Of a DNA stretch of 64,000 nt, positions 24,931-37,270 are shown piece by piece (the stretch's first letter is position 1; each line of letters opens with the position of its first letter). The position numbers were made by a program, and so were the translations under genes. The notes beneath the pieces are model-generated. The model did not search any database, had not been told where the DNA came from, and worked only from the letters and a program-made list of their open reading frames with translations. The DNA lies in contig NC_052397.1 in assembly GCF_009389715.1 (NCBI RefSeq), forward strand, positions 18,238,129 through 18,302,128, in the 5' to 3' direction. This DNA is from Phoenix dactylifera (lineage: Eukaryota > Streptophyta > Magnoliopsida > Arecales > Arecaceae).

Positions 24931-25612
24931 TTCAGTTGCGAGGTAGAAAACAGAAACATCTCTTTCTTTGTGAATGTAAGCAAAACATTGCAGAGGTTGC
25001 GACCGGCAGGTTATCTGTTTTTGTAGAATATCTCCCTTGCTTGTACACGGACAAGAATTTCCTATAACCGTTCAATGACTCTTGCTTGAAACTGACTTTT
25101 AAAAGGACAGCAGGAAATTTATGGAAGAAGATATAGTTTTGCCCACTTGGGTATTGTGACTTGCACTGCCAAGGCATTGCTGTCGAATGATAACCATCTA
25201 ACCGGTATAGCCTGACATTGGTTAAATATCTATGAGGACTTTATCTATCGGCACATTTTTTTCAGAAAATATAAGGTGGCTGTGTTTCCATTTTTTTATT
25301 TGGATTTCACATTCTATGCTTGTTAGATGAACAAATGTTTTCCATATCAAATCATGCATTCTTGCCTGTAATGTGGACATGAGAACTTGACACCGATCTG
25401 CAAGGCTTGGTTTCAAAATAAGCTAAGCATCGATTAGAAGAAGATCTTCAACTTCTTGGAAATATTGAGGCCACATAAATAGGAAAAGGGTGGTCACTAT
25501 TCTCCTCGAGTCGACCTAAAATGGTAGCACAAGGGTAGGAGACTGGTTGGGATTGTGTGTTTTAGAGGGCGAAAAGGAGTGTTATGTTAGATGCAAACAA
25601 CTCATTCACGCA
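24931..25612. other. TIC62 3' flank and tRNA upstream region
   Basis: Probably contains the TIC62 3' UTR and intergenic DNA. No coding sequence was seen. Confidence 0.5.
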
Positions 25613-25686
25613 TCCATTGTCGTCTAGTCCGGTTAGGATACCTGGCTTTCACCCAGGCGACCCGGGTTCAAATCCCGGCAATGGAA
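25613..25686 (+). tRNA. tRNA-Glu (anticodon UUC)
   Basis: A full cloverleaf can be drawn. The acceptor stem TCCATTG pairs with CAATGGA, with discriminator A at 25686. The anticodon arm CCTGG-CTTTCAC-CCAGG carries TTC, and the T arm is CCGGG-TTCAAAT-CCCGG. The A box (TAGTCCGGTTAGGATA) and B box (GGTTCAAATCC) are intact. It has no intron and no encoded CCA. A T-rich run right after it (about 25690-25695) is a plausible Pol III terminator. The sequence is nearly identical to the usual plant nuclear tRNA-Glu, differing in one acceptor-stem pair that keeps pairing. Confidence 0.96.
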
Positions 25687-25804
25687 TCATTTTTTAATGG
25701 TTTTAGTTATTATCATTATTATTTTTATTTTCTCCATTCCTCCCGACGCCCGTCGCTTTACCCCCTCTGCGACCACTAGGGTTGGGCTGGATTGCTGGGG
25801 TCTG

Positions 25805-26897
25805 ATGAATAACCGGGAGGAAAGCTGCGACATGGAGGCGGGTGCTGAGCCTCGGCCCCGGAGCACCTCCGCCTACCTGAATCCTCGCTACTGGTGCGTT
25901 TATATATAATCACTGACCTCCTTCTCGACGAACCACTCGTCGATTTCACCCTTGTTGGCTCTCTCTTTTCAATCATCACCATCGTCGTCGTCGTGATATC
26001 TAACCTCTTTATAATCCGGAACTTTCTTTTGCTCTCAACTAAAAATTAATTCAAACAAGAAGGGATGATCGTTTCGCGTCGGAGGAGCACTACGAGTGGT
26101 GCAAGGACTACTCCCTTTTCCGCCACCTCCTCCATCCCCTCCTCAGCCCCGCTCTCTCTGTACGTGCCATTTCCCACCCGTCCCCCATCCTCCTCCACTC
26201 TATTTCAAATCTCCCGTTTCTTCCTTTTTTCCCCCCTAAATTCGTGCAGCACAAGCGTGGCAGGTACTGGAGATCGGATGCGGGAGCTCGCGGCTGTGCG
26301 AGGAGTTGCTCAAGGACGGCGTCACCGACGTCACCTGCATCGATCTCTCCTCCGTCGCCGTGGACCGGATGAGGAAGCGCCTGTCCGACCAGGGCATCCA
26401 CGGTAATCTCCTGCTGCCCCTATTACTGTTACTATTGGGGCTCTGTTGTTGCAAAATTCAGCAGCTAGACAAATTTCCCGAGTTACTTTTTTTTTATGGT
26501 GTTTATTTGTGCAGGCGTCAAAGTGCTGCAGGCTGACATGCTAGACCTGCCCTTCGGCAGCGAATGCTTCGATCTTGTGATTGAGAAAGGGACCATGGTA
26601 GGCCTGTCTTGCCCCCCTCTTTTAACTATTCTTTACAGCTATCGGAATGTTAACATGCTAAATAATCTTCTGAGCACTTGTTGCTTGAATCTCTGAATTC
26701 TCTGATAATCTCTAGCATCCGGTGCCTGAATTATTATGTTTCTTCTTCTTCTTCTTCTTCTTCTTCTTCTTTTAGGAACGAACTTCTTATGAATATAATT
26801 AGATATTAGGATCGAATCCTGACTCTCAAAACATTTTGCACGTTTGTATGGTCGTAGAGCCCTCCTTTTCATCTGCATCCCTCTCAGGCACCTTTTC

Positions 26898-26959
<62 letters not shown>

Positions 26960-28447
26960 ACTCAGCAATATCCTTTGTGCTTAGCTTATACTGTATGCCT
27001 AGAATTCTCCATAGGTGGACTGCAAGAAATTGCCAGGAATCTTCTCCTAGGGAGGAGCATCATCGGTAGGTAATCAAATCCACGCAAGAACCCATCAAAA
27101 TAGAGTGTTGTTGATGAAGCGAAGCGAGCATGCAATTTCGTGCCTCTATAGTAAATGCTGTGGATATGAGCATTGCTTTCAAGAATGCGAATGGATATGT
27201 TAGGTTTCCTCCAAGTCCTGGTTTTTTGCCATTTCAGGAGCACGGAACCTATCTCCGATTTATTTTTTATGCACCTTTGCACTATACCAATAAATGATGA
27301 CCCTTGCATGTGTTCTCTCACTGGATTCCTCTTGAATAAATTTGCTATTGCGATGAGATTTTTGTTCGAGCATTGCAGCTGCTGATGCATTCACGTTCCA
27401 TTATCCCCTTGATTTGGAAAATGTAATCAAAATATGGTAAAAGTTATCCTCTTAGAGTCTGACTTATATGCTTGGTTGTTTTCTAAGTTGCTTCCCGTGT
27501 TTCCAGAACCATTATGTCTGCTAAATTGCCTAATCTTTCTCAAAATATTTCTATATGTGTTACTTGCAAGGCCAGTCCACTTTAAAAAGGAAACCAAAAT
27601 ATAATTTTGGTGGACTTGATTTAAAAAAATAACCATATTGCTAAATAATGAAGTAAAGAAAAAAGGAAGAAAGAAAGAAAGAAAGAAAATAGCTTCTTTC
27701 CCTTTTCAGGTACCATCATTATTGGCTTAGTGGGGTGCCTGTTGCATTTGAAATTACTGTCTTTTACCTTCTTTTGGCCTTTATATGTATATTTATCGAA
27801 CTGCTTGTGCAAAACATCCTTTTGAAAGGATGTATTGTTTGTGGACAGTGGTGATCCATGGAACCCTCGGCCTGCAATGGTAGATAAGGTGATGAAAATG
27901 CTTGAAGGTGTTTACAAGGTCTTGAAACCTGAGGGCACCTTTGTTTCAATTTCCTTTGGGCAGGTAAACCAATTAATCCCAACCCCAATGCCCCCACCCT
28001 TTATTTGTCCATCTTTCTGACAAAGCTGTGCTCTTTTTGCATCCTCCTACAGCCACACTTCAGGTGTCCGCTTTTTGAAGCCCCAGGTTTTACCTGGTCT
28101 GTTGAATGGGACAGATTTGGGGATGAATTCCATTATTTCTTCTATACCCTGAAGAAGGTATTTGTTTCCCTCCCTTCCCTTTCTGTTCATCTATTGCATG
28201 TATGATATTGGCTTGACCAGAATCATTTTCAATTCCTTAGCGGCATTTCCTTTATCTTTGTTGTTTCTTCATGCTTCCCATTTGGTATCACAACTCTCTG
28301 CCTTATTTTTTTCAGGGTAGGCTGTCATCCATCAGTGGCAGACATCAGAGCAAGAGCTCGGACGTACCATCTATTAGTTTATTACATGAGGAGCTGGAGA
28401 ATGAGGATTATATTTTCCGCACCACCATTGGTGAGTCGGAGATGTAA
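25805..28447 (+). CDS. SAM-dependent methyltransferase, EEF1AKMT4/METTL13-like
   Basis: Class I methyltransferase of the family whose animal members methylate eEF1A; the plant substrate is not settled. Seven exons: 25805-25893, 26063-26159, 26264-26402, 26515-26597, 27829-27963, 28053-28157 and 28316-28447, giving 259 residues (250 if the second ATG at 25832 is used). The motifs run in order. YWDDRF..EEHYEWCKDY near the N terminus is family-typical. The SAM-binding motif I is VLEIGCGSSRLCEEL, the acidic strand 2 is VTCIDLSS, and motif II/post II is VLQADMLDLPFGSECFDLVIEKGTMD. The rest is VLFVDSGDPWNPRP and VLKPEGTFVSISFGQPHFR. The C terminus FTWSVEWDRFGDEFHYFFYTLKK completes the fold. The G-C-G-S-S form of motif I replaces the more usual GCGNS. 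The coding sequence reads through a possible donor (GGTGAGTC) near 28430 to a stop, so the last few residues are less certain. Confidence 0.9.
26740..26773. repeat. (TTC)n microsatellite
   Basis: About eleven TTC units in intron 4 of the methyltransferase gene. Confidence 0.9.
26901..26955. repeat. (CT)n microsatellite
   Basis: About 27 CT units without interruption in intron 4 of the methyltransferase gene; the longest simple repeat in the window. Confidence 0.95.
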
Positions 28448-30490
28448 AAATATCCTTTAAGGGTGGAAGAATACAGTAGCATCTCGACAGAAGAAATGAA
28501 AAAAGTGATAACGAATACAGAAAATTAGGGCTTTCTCTTTTCAGTTTTGAGAGGGACGGACTTAAGAGGAGGCCATTTTAATAAACAGGCAATTCCTTCT
28601 TTTGTAGTAACATGATTCAATATTAGCATGTATACCACCACTTAATTTGAATTTGTGTTGTAAACAGCTGTGCTGATTTTATGCTTAGATGGCATCTTAT
28701 GGTCAAAAATTGGAATGGAATACATTGTTTTTGACTATATTATTCTCTCCAGTATGTTTGATAGCTGCAGAAGTGCAGGTAAAATTATTCTATCAGATCT
28801 TATGCAGTCATGTGGCCTAAACAGCTTTCTAAACTGCATTTCAGACTTTATACTGCCTTAACTCTTCTCTTCTGGTTGCCCGTGCATTTTCTCAACAAGC
28901 TTATCTACTTTTTTACGGGAAGAGAAAATTGTATATATTTGGATACAAATATTGCAAGCAAGTCAAACTAGAGGCCTGACTTGGAGTCTTCTAAAAACTA
29001 AGCCTTATTGATTATATATATATAAAAAAAAAAAAAACCAACCTTACTTATTAAAGATATGAGTTTTTATTTTTAAAATATTAAAATAAAGAGTTCTTAC
29101 TTTTAAATTTTCTAGAAATAATAAAAAAAATTTAAAAATAAAAATAGAAAGAAGAGCACCAAACATGTTTTCTTATCGGAGTTTTCTGTGCTTCTATTCT
29201 TGAAAGTGGAAAAAAAGACATAAAAGAGACATCAAACGTGTTTGCCAATATCAAACTAAATAGACAGATAAAAATAGCAAATTTGAGTAACCTCGTCATG
29301 TGGAACAGTCTCATCCAACTTTCAATTATCATGCAAATCACCCAGCAGCTATGATAGGTCTCTAAGAAAGTACGTATTCAATTTCCAGCAGCTAATTCAA
29401 TGGTTTGCCTCGAATGAGCTATCATATCATTTAAAGGTCATTCAAATTTTATTTTTGATGTCATTGCCATAAAACTGCCGATCATTAATATCATTCACTT
29501 TATGTATTAGTAATCATAGTATTGCAACACAAGGTTAATTTGTAGAATTTATATTATATAATCATTTAGAGAATTATAGGGAATTTATGGATAGTTTTCA
29601 AAATTGAAACTAAAATTGGAAAGGGGGAAACACCACGATCATGAATTTCCTACGCGCTATGACTTACTATATGCGTGTCTACCTCTCCCTGAAACAGAAA
29701 TTAACGTATCCAAGCTAAAACAAAATCATATGTTAAAGAAAAGAAGTCTTCTGACATACTGATGCTTAACTAACAAGTAGATTATGGTCAAAGTTCTATG
29801 GTCTTTGAGTTGAATCTTCAACAATCTAATCCATAAAGCAAAATTGCCATTATACTAACTTAGTATTTCAGGAAAAGAAGGAAAAGAAAAAAAGAGTTAA
29901 TTACAGAATAGAATTCAGACTAGTCTTCATAGCCAAATTCTATTCTTCTTTATCTTGTTTTATGTCATTTTCTGTTTTACAAAAGAGTATTTATGAGCCA
30001 TAAAGTTGTACGGAGAGCATTCAACTCTTTGTGGTGATATGGGGCCACGACCACGAGAGAGAGATCCCAACTAACTTAATTCTAGTGCATTCTTTTTTTT
30101 TACGAAAAAAAAACTAATCAGTCGAGAAAGAGCAATCTATTAACAATTTAAGTGCTTGAATAGTGTATTAAAAAGGCTGAAATCATAAAGCATGCAAGTT
30201 TCGGTCCTTGTTCTGCTATGCATAATAGAATATCAATATATATTAGATATCAAGTTTTATAGCAACGGACATGCTAATTCACCAAAGGAGAAATACAAAG
30301 TTTTTTTATGCTATCCCAGCCTTGGAACGAACATATGTAGGGTTCTGATACAAGACTTGACAAACATGATAGCAGTAAGAAGGAGATGAAGCGCACCACA
30401 CGTCACCGACTAAGAGTTCTCCTTATTATTTTTTCAGATCTTGCTATGCAAAAGAGATCGAGGAAGACAACCTAAAGGGCATTCGATTCA
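28448..30490. other. Intergenic, AT-rich, no gene seen
   Basis: Lies between the 3' ends of the methyltransferase gene (+) and the MADS gene (-), so it holds both 3' flanks. Many A and T runs are present but no exon, repeat end or RNA gene could be supported. Confidence 0.55.
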
Positions 30491-31162
30491 TCAGAAGAAG
30501 CCATGCCCGAAACTCAAGCCGCCAAGAGAAGGATGGATGGCATCCTCATTCTTAATGGCAAAGGGCCCGGGAAGACCGACGGCGGCGCCGCCCATCGGAT
30601 AGTGCTGCTGCTGCTGCTGCTGCTGCTTGCGAGCCAAGGCCTCATGCAGCAGCTGATCAGCAATCTTGGCGACATTGTTCCTCAGCTCCAGCAGCTTCTT
30701 CTCGTACTCCTCCAGCTCCTCGAGGCCGAGGGAGTCCACGTTGTTGTCCCACCAGCAGGGGCGGCCCCCCTGCTCCGCCTTCATGGCCTCCTCGAGGGCG
30801 TCGCGCCGCTTCCTCTCGGCATCCACCAGGCCATGCAGCTCCATGTACTGGCGGTTGAGCTCGCGCACGACCGCCCCGCGGCGCGAGTCCGCCGCGGGGC
30901 CGCCGCTGCTGCCATGGTGGGGGTTGCCGGTTAGGAAGCGGTCAAAGACCACGTCGACGGAGGGGTGGCCGAAAGAGAAGGCCTTGCCGGCAGGAGAGAA
31001 TACGACGACGCCGATCTCGGCGCCGCAGAGGATAGAGAGCTCGCTGGCTTTCTTGAAGAGGCCGGTGCGGCGCTTGGAGAAGCATACCTGGCGGGCCTCC
31101 TCATTCTGGATCCGCTTGATCTCGATCTTCTGGCGTCCCATGCTCGGCTTCCTCCTCACCAT
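30491..31162 (-). CDS. Type I (M-alpha, AGL62-like) MADS-box protein
   Basis: Nuclear DNA-binding protein; AGL62-group members act mainly in female gametophyte and endosperm development. It is a single intronless frame of 223 residues, as usual for type I MADS genes. The MADS domain is [20 protein letters not shown] and [20 protein letters not shown], then [28 protein letters not shown]. There is no K domain of the MIKC kind. A helical, probably coiled-coil region follows ([40 protein letters not shown]), then a seven-residue glutamine run from a CTG/CAG tract, and a Gly/Pro-rich tail. The start chosen is the ATG at 31160-31162 ([12 protein letters not shown]). The frame is open for 37 further codons, but these would overlap the TATA box and lack family similarity. 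GC-rich coding sequence contrasts with the AT-rich surroundings. Confidence 0.93.
   Translation of the reverse strand: MVRRKPSMGRQKIEIKRIQNEEARQVCFSKRRTGLFKKASELSILCGAEIGVVVFSPAGKAFSFGHPSVDVVFDRFLTGNPHHGSSGGPAADSRRGAVVRELNRQYMELHGLVDAERKRRDALEEAMKAEQGGRPCWWDNNVDSLGLEELEEYEKKLLELRNNVAKIADQLLHEALARKQQQQQQQHYPMGGAAVGLPGPFAIKNEDAIHPSLGGLSFGHGFF
30602..30628. repeat. CTG/CAG trinucleotide run coding for polyglutamine
   Basis: Seven to eight CTG units on the plus strand are read as CAG on the MADS coding strand and give the QQQQQQQ stretch near the C terminus. It is likely length-variable between relatives. Confidence 0.9.
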
Positions 31163-31228
31163 TGATGCGATCGAGCAGCAACACCTGTAGCTGAGTTGGG
31201 AGAGACGAGAGCAGGAGGAGGAGCGGAA

Positions 31229-31234
31229 TTTATA
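31229..31234 (-). promoter_or_regulatory. TATA box of the MADS gene
   Basis: TATAAA on the minus strand lies about 67 bp upstream of the chosen ATG, in the sequence CTCTATAAATTCC. This spacing would give a leader of roughly 35-45 bases and supports the downstream start codon. Confidence 0.65.
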
Positions 31235-31273
31235 GAGAAGGAATGCTTTTCGTTTCCATTCTGGAAGGCCCAA

Positions 31274-33299
31274 ATACTAAATTTCTATGTACGGAGGGGA
31301 ATCGAGCTGCGGTGATGATCTGGATTCAAGGAGGAAGCATGACCGGTAAATCACGTTAATAGTTTTCTTTTTTTATTTATAAATTTTGCTGCTGTTTCCT
31401 TTTATACGTGATTATTGATATGAGAGGGTGATGTGCTGTAGGTTATAAAAAAATTGCCCCGTTTGCATGATTGTTACTGATATGCCAAATGTGGACCCAA
31501 ACTTCACTGTACATGAATTGTTACCGCCTCCAGTTTTCATTGCTGAATTTTGTATTCCCATATATGATTTTACTTTCTCAATCAGATAAATTTTCCTTGC
31601 CATATGCGTTTACTCTTCTGAATAATTAACTATCCAATTAAAAATGGTGGACTCCACCAAAGTTGGCATAAACCCAATCCCCCTCTCTGTGATTTTAACA
31701 AGATGGAACAGCATGCAGGATATCCATGTCTTGCAGGAAATCAGACTAGCATGCATGCATGCATGATTCACTTTTTAGCTGCTCAAACGTCATTTCTCAT
31801 GGGTGCATGATGATGGCGATCTGAAGTTGGATATATATTTATGAATTTCAATATGCTACCAGAAAACAAAATTATATTAAGTCGCCTTCTAGCTTCCAAA
31901 ATTACATAGAATACCATCATCAAACTGAATGCTAAAAGAACCTTTTTCACATAATTTCTGCATGGCATCGTAAATCAACCGTCAGGCATATATGTGGACG
32001 CATATGCGCAAATATCCCGACCCCCTCCAAGTTATATGGGCTCCTTCCAAACAAACATGCACCATTATGTAAAGTAATACTCGGATTATAACACCAAGTG
32101 TCTGGTGCGCTTAGAATCATCAAATATATAAAGAACAAAAAGAAGAAGGAGGAGGAGCAGAAGAAAGAGAACTAGATGATGCATGCAGCAGTACAAGCAT
32201 TTCAATAGGCCAAGAGTAGTGGTGATAAGTATAAAACTTGGTGATTACTTATAGTATAAGATTATTGATTTAGATGGATTATCGAACTTGATACGGACTA
32301 TTTTAGCTACTACGAAAACAATTGGATAGGGTCAAGAAGAAAGACTCGCCACATCAAAAAATTAAAATGTGTGCTAACCTTCAGAAAGCTCTAGCTTGCC
32401 CGTATGGTGTTTGATTGATATGCTCTTCTTAAAGAGTTGAGTAACTTTTCGAGAACCGCTATCTAAAGATGCGGTGCATTAAATGATCGGGGCCAAATTC
32501 AATTTTTAAAATCATGCAATAGGTCAATTAGTGTAAAAAAAAAAAATGCAAGAAAGTTTTTGACCACGTATATCTCTCATTTCTTGAAAAATTAGGTGAA
32601 GTTGCTAAAAACAAAGTCAATATAGAAATTAATATTTACCTCCTATAGGTTTATGCTTTTTCATGATTATTTTTTAATAATCATATTTATTTTGGAAAAA
32701 CTGTATCACATTTTAACTAGAAGAGGAGTTGAGCTCAAATTGTACAAGGACGGACTATGCTAATACAAATAGAGGCATCGTATTTAATTCATTAATGAAA
32801 AAAAAAAGAAGAACTAAACCCAGCTTTGCTAATTATTCTATTTTTCTAATTTTTTAAGATATTCGAGTTGAGTTAGATGAAAGAATTATTTCTTTCTCCT
32901 AGGTTAGGTTAATTATACTTCTTGTGAGAATCAAAGTAGGGAAATTTCTAAGTGCCAATGGTTCTTGTATTATTTATGATGAATGCCTTATGGTGATTGA
33001 AGAAAAAAGATTCATAGAAAAATATATCCATACATAGTTTAGATAGGAAGACAAGGTCCCAAAGTAATAGGCGAGAAATCGATGCATGACGCTGATGTTC
33101 TTGTAATGAAACTGTAGAACCATTTAGCCTTCATACTGGAAGAGAATATAGAACCATTTAAGCTTTGTGGAGGAAGACATACAAGTGTCTCTGGAAGATC
33201 ATTGCTGATCTACATTTGTGCAAAGGTAGAAGTTATATGCACCATGTAAGATACAGAATGGAACACTACACAGAGTAGATTAACCGTGTCGGCTTAAGA
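31274..33299. other. Intergenic upstream of the MADS gene
   Basis: AT-rich with no supportable gene. A short self-complementary (GCAT)n block sits near 31749-31765. The right part grades into the repeat complex that begins near 33300. Confidence 0.5.
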
Positions 33300-33783
33300 T
33301 CTAGAACAAAGACCAAACAAATAATAGAAAAGAGTGCTGGAAGAAAAATAATTAGGAGAGAAAAAATAATATTTTATTAAAAAGAATGAGCTATATGAAA
33401 AAGCTCTTTCTCACTTCTCACCAAGAAGGACAACTCTCACTCTTTTCTTCTCTTTCTTTTCTCAGCCACTCCTCTTTTCTTAAGCCACTTTCTTTTTCTC
33501 AAACCACTCTTCTTTTCTCAAGCCACACCAAAGGAGACACCAAATCCCCTTTAAATAAAGTGGGATGTTTGATTCCTACTCAAATTCAATACCTACTAAA
33601 AGATAAGACTTATCACTACTAAAGGATAAGGATAAGACTTATCACTATTAAAGGATAAGAATAAGATTTATCACTACCAAAAGATAAGGATAAGACTTTT
33701 TACTACTAAAGAATAAGTATGCTAGTAGAATAAAACTAAAAATGGAATTCTAGCATAAATAGGTTAAACAATGATTTTCAACA
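33300..33783 (-). mobile_element. Fossil LTR of an LTR-type retroelement, minus strand
   Basis: On the minus strand a purine-rich stretch (GGAGAGAG) is followed by TGTTGAAAATCATTG, the usual look of a polypurine tract joined to an LTR start at 33783. The far end is not resolved. The LTR contains a short tandem array at 33594-33720. Only this one LTR is recognised; the partner was not found. Family (Copia or Gypsy) cannot be told. It looks old and broken. Confidence 0.45.
33594..33720. repeat. Short tandem array, about 38 bp unit
   Basis: Three to four diverged copies of a unit containing AAAGGATAAGGATAAGACTT and ATCACTA follow each other inside the presumed LTR. Confidence 0.75.
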
Positions 33784-33920
33784 CTCTCTCCTATTGCGAA
33801 GTCCATGCTGACAATGTTGAACTTGTTGATGTCATGAAATGCTATAGCAGTCGTTGCCAATATTGCCACAGTAACAACAATATGTAACAACTTGTCAAAC
33901 CAATAATTGAATAGTAGAAC

Positions 33921-35045
33921 TTTTTTTTTTTGGGTACAACATCAGCTCACCCATGTCGAGCATGGGAGCAGCTATCTAAATTAGAAGAAAGAAGATAACC
34001 CAAAGCATGAGGCATCACTGTACGAACAACCCAGATGAAGCCTCCAGCATGGTGGGTAGCAAATGAAGCCACCCAGTCTGCCGCATTGTTCGCCTCATTG
34101 TAGACATATGTGTTGCCATACAGTCCACACTCAGCTAAGAGCCTGCGAATGTTGCATAGTAGCGGTCTGAAACCGACATCACGACCTCGGCCCCGAAACC
34201 CCTCAATCACCATGGCCGAGTCACCCTCGAGGAGGATGTAGTCCGCCCCCAGAACCCGCCTCGCATAGGTAACTCCCTCCCATGCTGCTCTGATCTCGAC
34301 TCCAAGGACCGAGGTGTCAAATATTCTCTGGTCCTCAACCGCTATCAGTCTAGCCTCATGGTCTCTGATGACAAAGCCCACGCCACGAGTGCTCCCACCT
34401 TCACCCACACTACCGTCGAAATTCACCTTGAGAAAATCAGAAGGTGGAGGCTCCAAGGAGACCAAAACGATCTTGGGCACTACTAGAGGAGGAGGGGAGC
34501 CCCAGATTTTTCCGGTCATCTTAAGGGGGGACAACGTGGCTGCGCAAGTGACCTTCATTGCCTGAAGAAGAGCCCGATCTGCTACCATCAGTGGGTGCAT
34601 TATCTTGTTCTCGAAGATCCGAGCATTCCTATCCAACCAGCTATGGTAGGCCAGGTAGGTTGCCATGATTCTTGGGCCCTCGACCTCTGACCTCCGAGAG
34701 GAGGTCTCCAGAAAGAGCATGATGGCCTCTGTCGTCAACCACCCCTGCCAGGGTGCCAGGAGACTAGAGGCGCACCCCCAGATTTGGGCGACCCTCGGGC
34801 ATCCAAGAATGACATGAAAAATAGACTCCTCCATCCTCGAGCAGTCCGGGCACTCAGGCGAAATGTGCATCTCTCGTCGAGCCAGCATGTTTCTGGTAGG
34901 CAGACAGCCCCAAGCCACCTTCTAGATGAACAAGGCAGCTTGGGGGTGAACATAGAGCCTCCATATCTACCCTCTCTCAATTTGGCGCACTGGGGCCCTC
35001 CTCGCTCGAACAATAACTCATTGGTTGGCTTGTCCTTTTTGATGC
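33921..35045 (-). mobile_element. LINE (L1-type with RNase H), 3' part
   Basis: A 5'-truncated non-LTR retrotransposon ending in a poly(A) tail seen as the T run at 33921-33931. The minus-strand frame 34918-33947 (323 residues) holds a zf-RVT domain (LPTRNMLARR, CPDCSRMEESIFHVILGCP). An RNase H domain follows, with the acidic residues visible in VNFDGS, GVEIRAAWE, LLEGDSAMVI and NNAADWVA. The frame can be followed further upstream (RLYVHPQAALFI) past a TAG that stands where the family has Trp. The RT domain is absent. Fewer breaks than the plus-strand copy at 35655-37270 suggest it is younger. Confidence 0.88.
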
Positions 35046-35654
35046 ATATGTCGAAATCGATGATGTTCTCTAATACTTCTCTTCAGTGTTGAGTTTATGG
35101 TCACAAATGTGAACATCAAGTTGCAAGTTGCAATCAATATGAGCATCGACCATCACCTCCACTTGAGCAGCTTCAAGTATTTGCATATAATTTGCTCCTA
35201 TATATGAAATCAAATCCTCATGCATAGAACCTTCTAGTAGCATAAATTTTGGAGTAGCTTTAAAATCAATTAATATACTAAAAATTTTGTCGAGTACCAA
35301 GGTATAATATGAATTATCTCCACCAAGCACAATTACTTCAAAATTAGTCAGCTTTTCAACATTATGGCTGACTAAATTTTTATAAGAAATATCAATATCT
35401 TAGATAGCTTCGACACAAGACTCTTCTGCATTATTTGATTCCTCGGTTTGGATCTTTACGGACAGATCAATTGAAGTATCCTTTGACTCTTTTTGAGCAA
35501 CTTCAATCATAATCTCTTCTGAACTTGATACAACATCCATGTGATCAAGCTCCTTCTATTTTAAATTTTTTTTGGACTTGATCAATCCTCAAGCCGAACA
35601 ACCTTGCCATACTCTAAATCTTTCAAACTTTAACCGATCTTTAATTGATCAAGC

Positions 35655-37270
35655 TCCGGTGCCTACGTGCCAGCCTCTAGTGCCCGACCGATCTCCCATC
35701 TTTTGTTTACAAACGATTGTCTTCTCTTTGTTAGGGCGAGGACGAGGGACACGCTGACTCTTAGAGGCATCTTGGAGGACTACTGTGAGGCATCAGGTCA
35801 GAGGGTGAACCTTCTCAAGTCTACCATCTGCTTCTGTTCGAAGACTAAGTTATGGGTGAAGCAAGCCATCAGGGGCTCTTTGGCAGAAGGGAGCATGAGG
35901 GGCCGTGGAGTTACCTAGGTGGCTCTATCACTAGGAGTAGATTGTTGATGACAGAGTGACTCAATATGGTGCAGTGCATCCAAGAGCGGCTTGAGAATTG
36001 GGGAGCTACCTCGTTATCTATAATGAGGAGGCTGATGCCGGTGAGATCAATTTTGAGCTCTATGCCAGTAGTCATCCCAAAGACGGTGCTGTTGAAGATT
36101 AAGCAATTGCTCTGAAGCTTTCTTTGGGGCTAATATGGGGGCGGACGTGAGGGTTTGGACACGTCCTATAGCCTAAGGGTCAAAGTGAGAGACATCTACG
36201 ACCTTCTTTAGTGTGAGCAGCAACCGAAGCAGGATTACGTATGGATCTGGAGTTTTGGTCTTCACCCAAGGGTTGCCCTATTCCTCTAGAAGGTGGTTTG
36301 GGGTCGGCTACCGACAAGATCTGTCTTGAGCAAGTGCGGACTGAGCATCTAACCGTACTACCCTGGGTGTCAGTGGAGGAGTCCGTGGATTACATTTTGT
36401 TTTAGTGCGAATGAGCCATGAGGGTCTAGAGGCTTGTTGATATCCCTCCGGATGCATGGTGTGAGTCCATCCCCTTCACCCAAGCGCTCAGATGGTGGGC
36501 CCCACCTCTCAAACTCGGTATGTGACCATTAGGATAACTTATATTGCTTACCATATTTGGTTGGCCAGAAATGTCTGAATCTTTAGAGAGAGCAATCCTA
36601 CCCCAGGTTCGTTGTGGAGCGAGCTAGCATGCAGGTTGTAGAGATTATCCATACATGTTCATCAAATAGGCCTTTGACAACTCAGGGTGCTAGGGCTCTA
36701 TATCTGCTCCTGTAGCACCACGGATTGTGTTTATCACTTAGAAACCCCCATCTTTGATTTCCTCAAGGTCAACTTTGACGGATGTGTGTTGAATGGTGGC
36801 AGGAGGGGTGATGCGCGCTTTATAATCAGAGGCCCAGACTCTAGGGTGGTGGCAGCCGGTAGATGCCAGATTTTCAACATCTCCATCCCTGGGGTGGAGC
36901 TGAGGGCCGCTTGGGCTACTTTGTATTATGCTCAGTGCGAACGCAGTGCTGCTCGAAAATGACTCAGCTATGGTGATTAGATAGATCTAGAGGTGCACAG
37001 GTGGCATGCGTGGCTCCCATCTACTGCTCTGGGACATTTAGGGCATGGTAGGTAGAGACGTCGCCTTCCAGGCCAAGCATGTCTACAGAGAGGCCAATGA
37101 AGCTGCAGATTGGGTGGCTTCGTTTGTGGCAAATCACTCTAAGAGAGTGCTTTGGATTGGTGAGGAGTTGCCTAGAGCGTTCCGGGATTTGCTACTTTTT
37201 GACTTTTTTAGATGTATTCGCATTAGACTTGTATGAATCTGTTGTAGCAAAAGAAGAAGAAGAAGAAGAC
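35655..37270 (+). mobile_element. LINE (L1-type with RNase H), decayed copy
   Basis: It opens within the RT domain: HLLFTNDCLLFVRARTRDTL (the FADD box reads FTND), then LEDYCEASGQRVNLLKSTIC. The middle (zf-RVT region, about 36100-36650) is readable only in fragments across frames. RNase H pieces follow at 36740-36960 (FLKVNFDGCV, GVELRAAWA) and 37080-37236 (VYREANEAADWVASFVANH). It closes in a (GAA)n tail at about 37243-37270. Same family as the minus-strand copy at 33921-35045, but carrying many stops and frame shifts, so older. Confidence 0.85.

Noticed and set aside
30503-31190. Plus-strand open frames of 143 and 174 codons antisense to the MADS gene
   Set aside because: They arise from the GC-rich complementary strand and the CTG run; no domain, and the minus frame is plainly the MADS protein.
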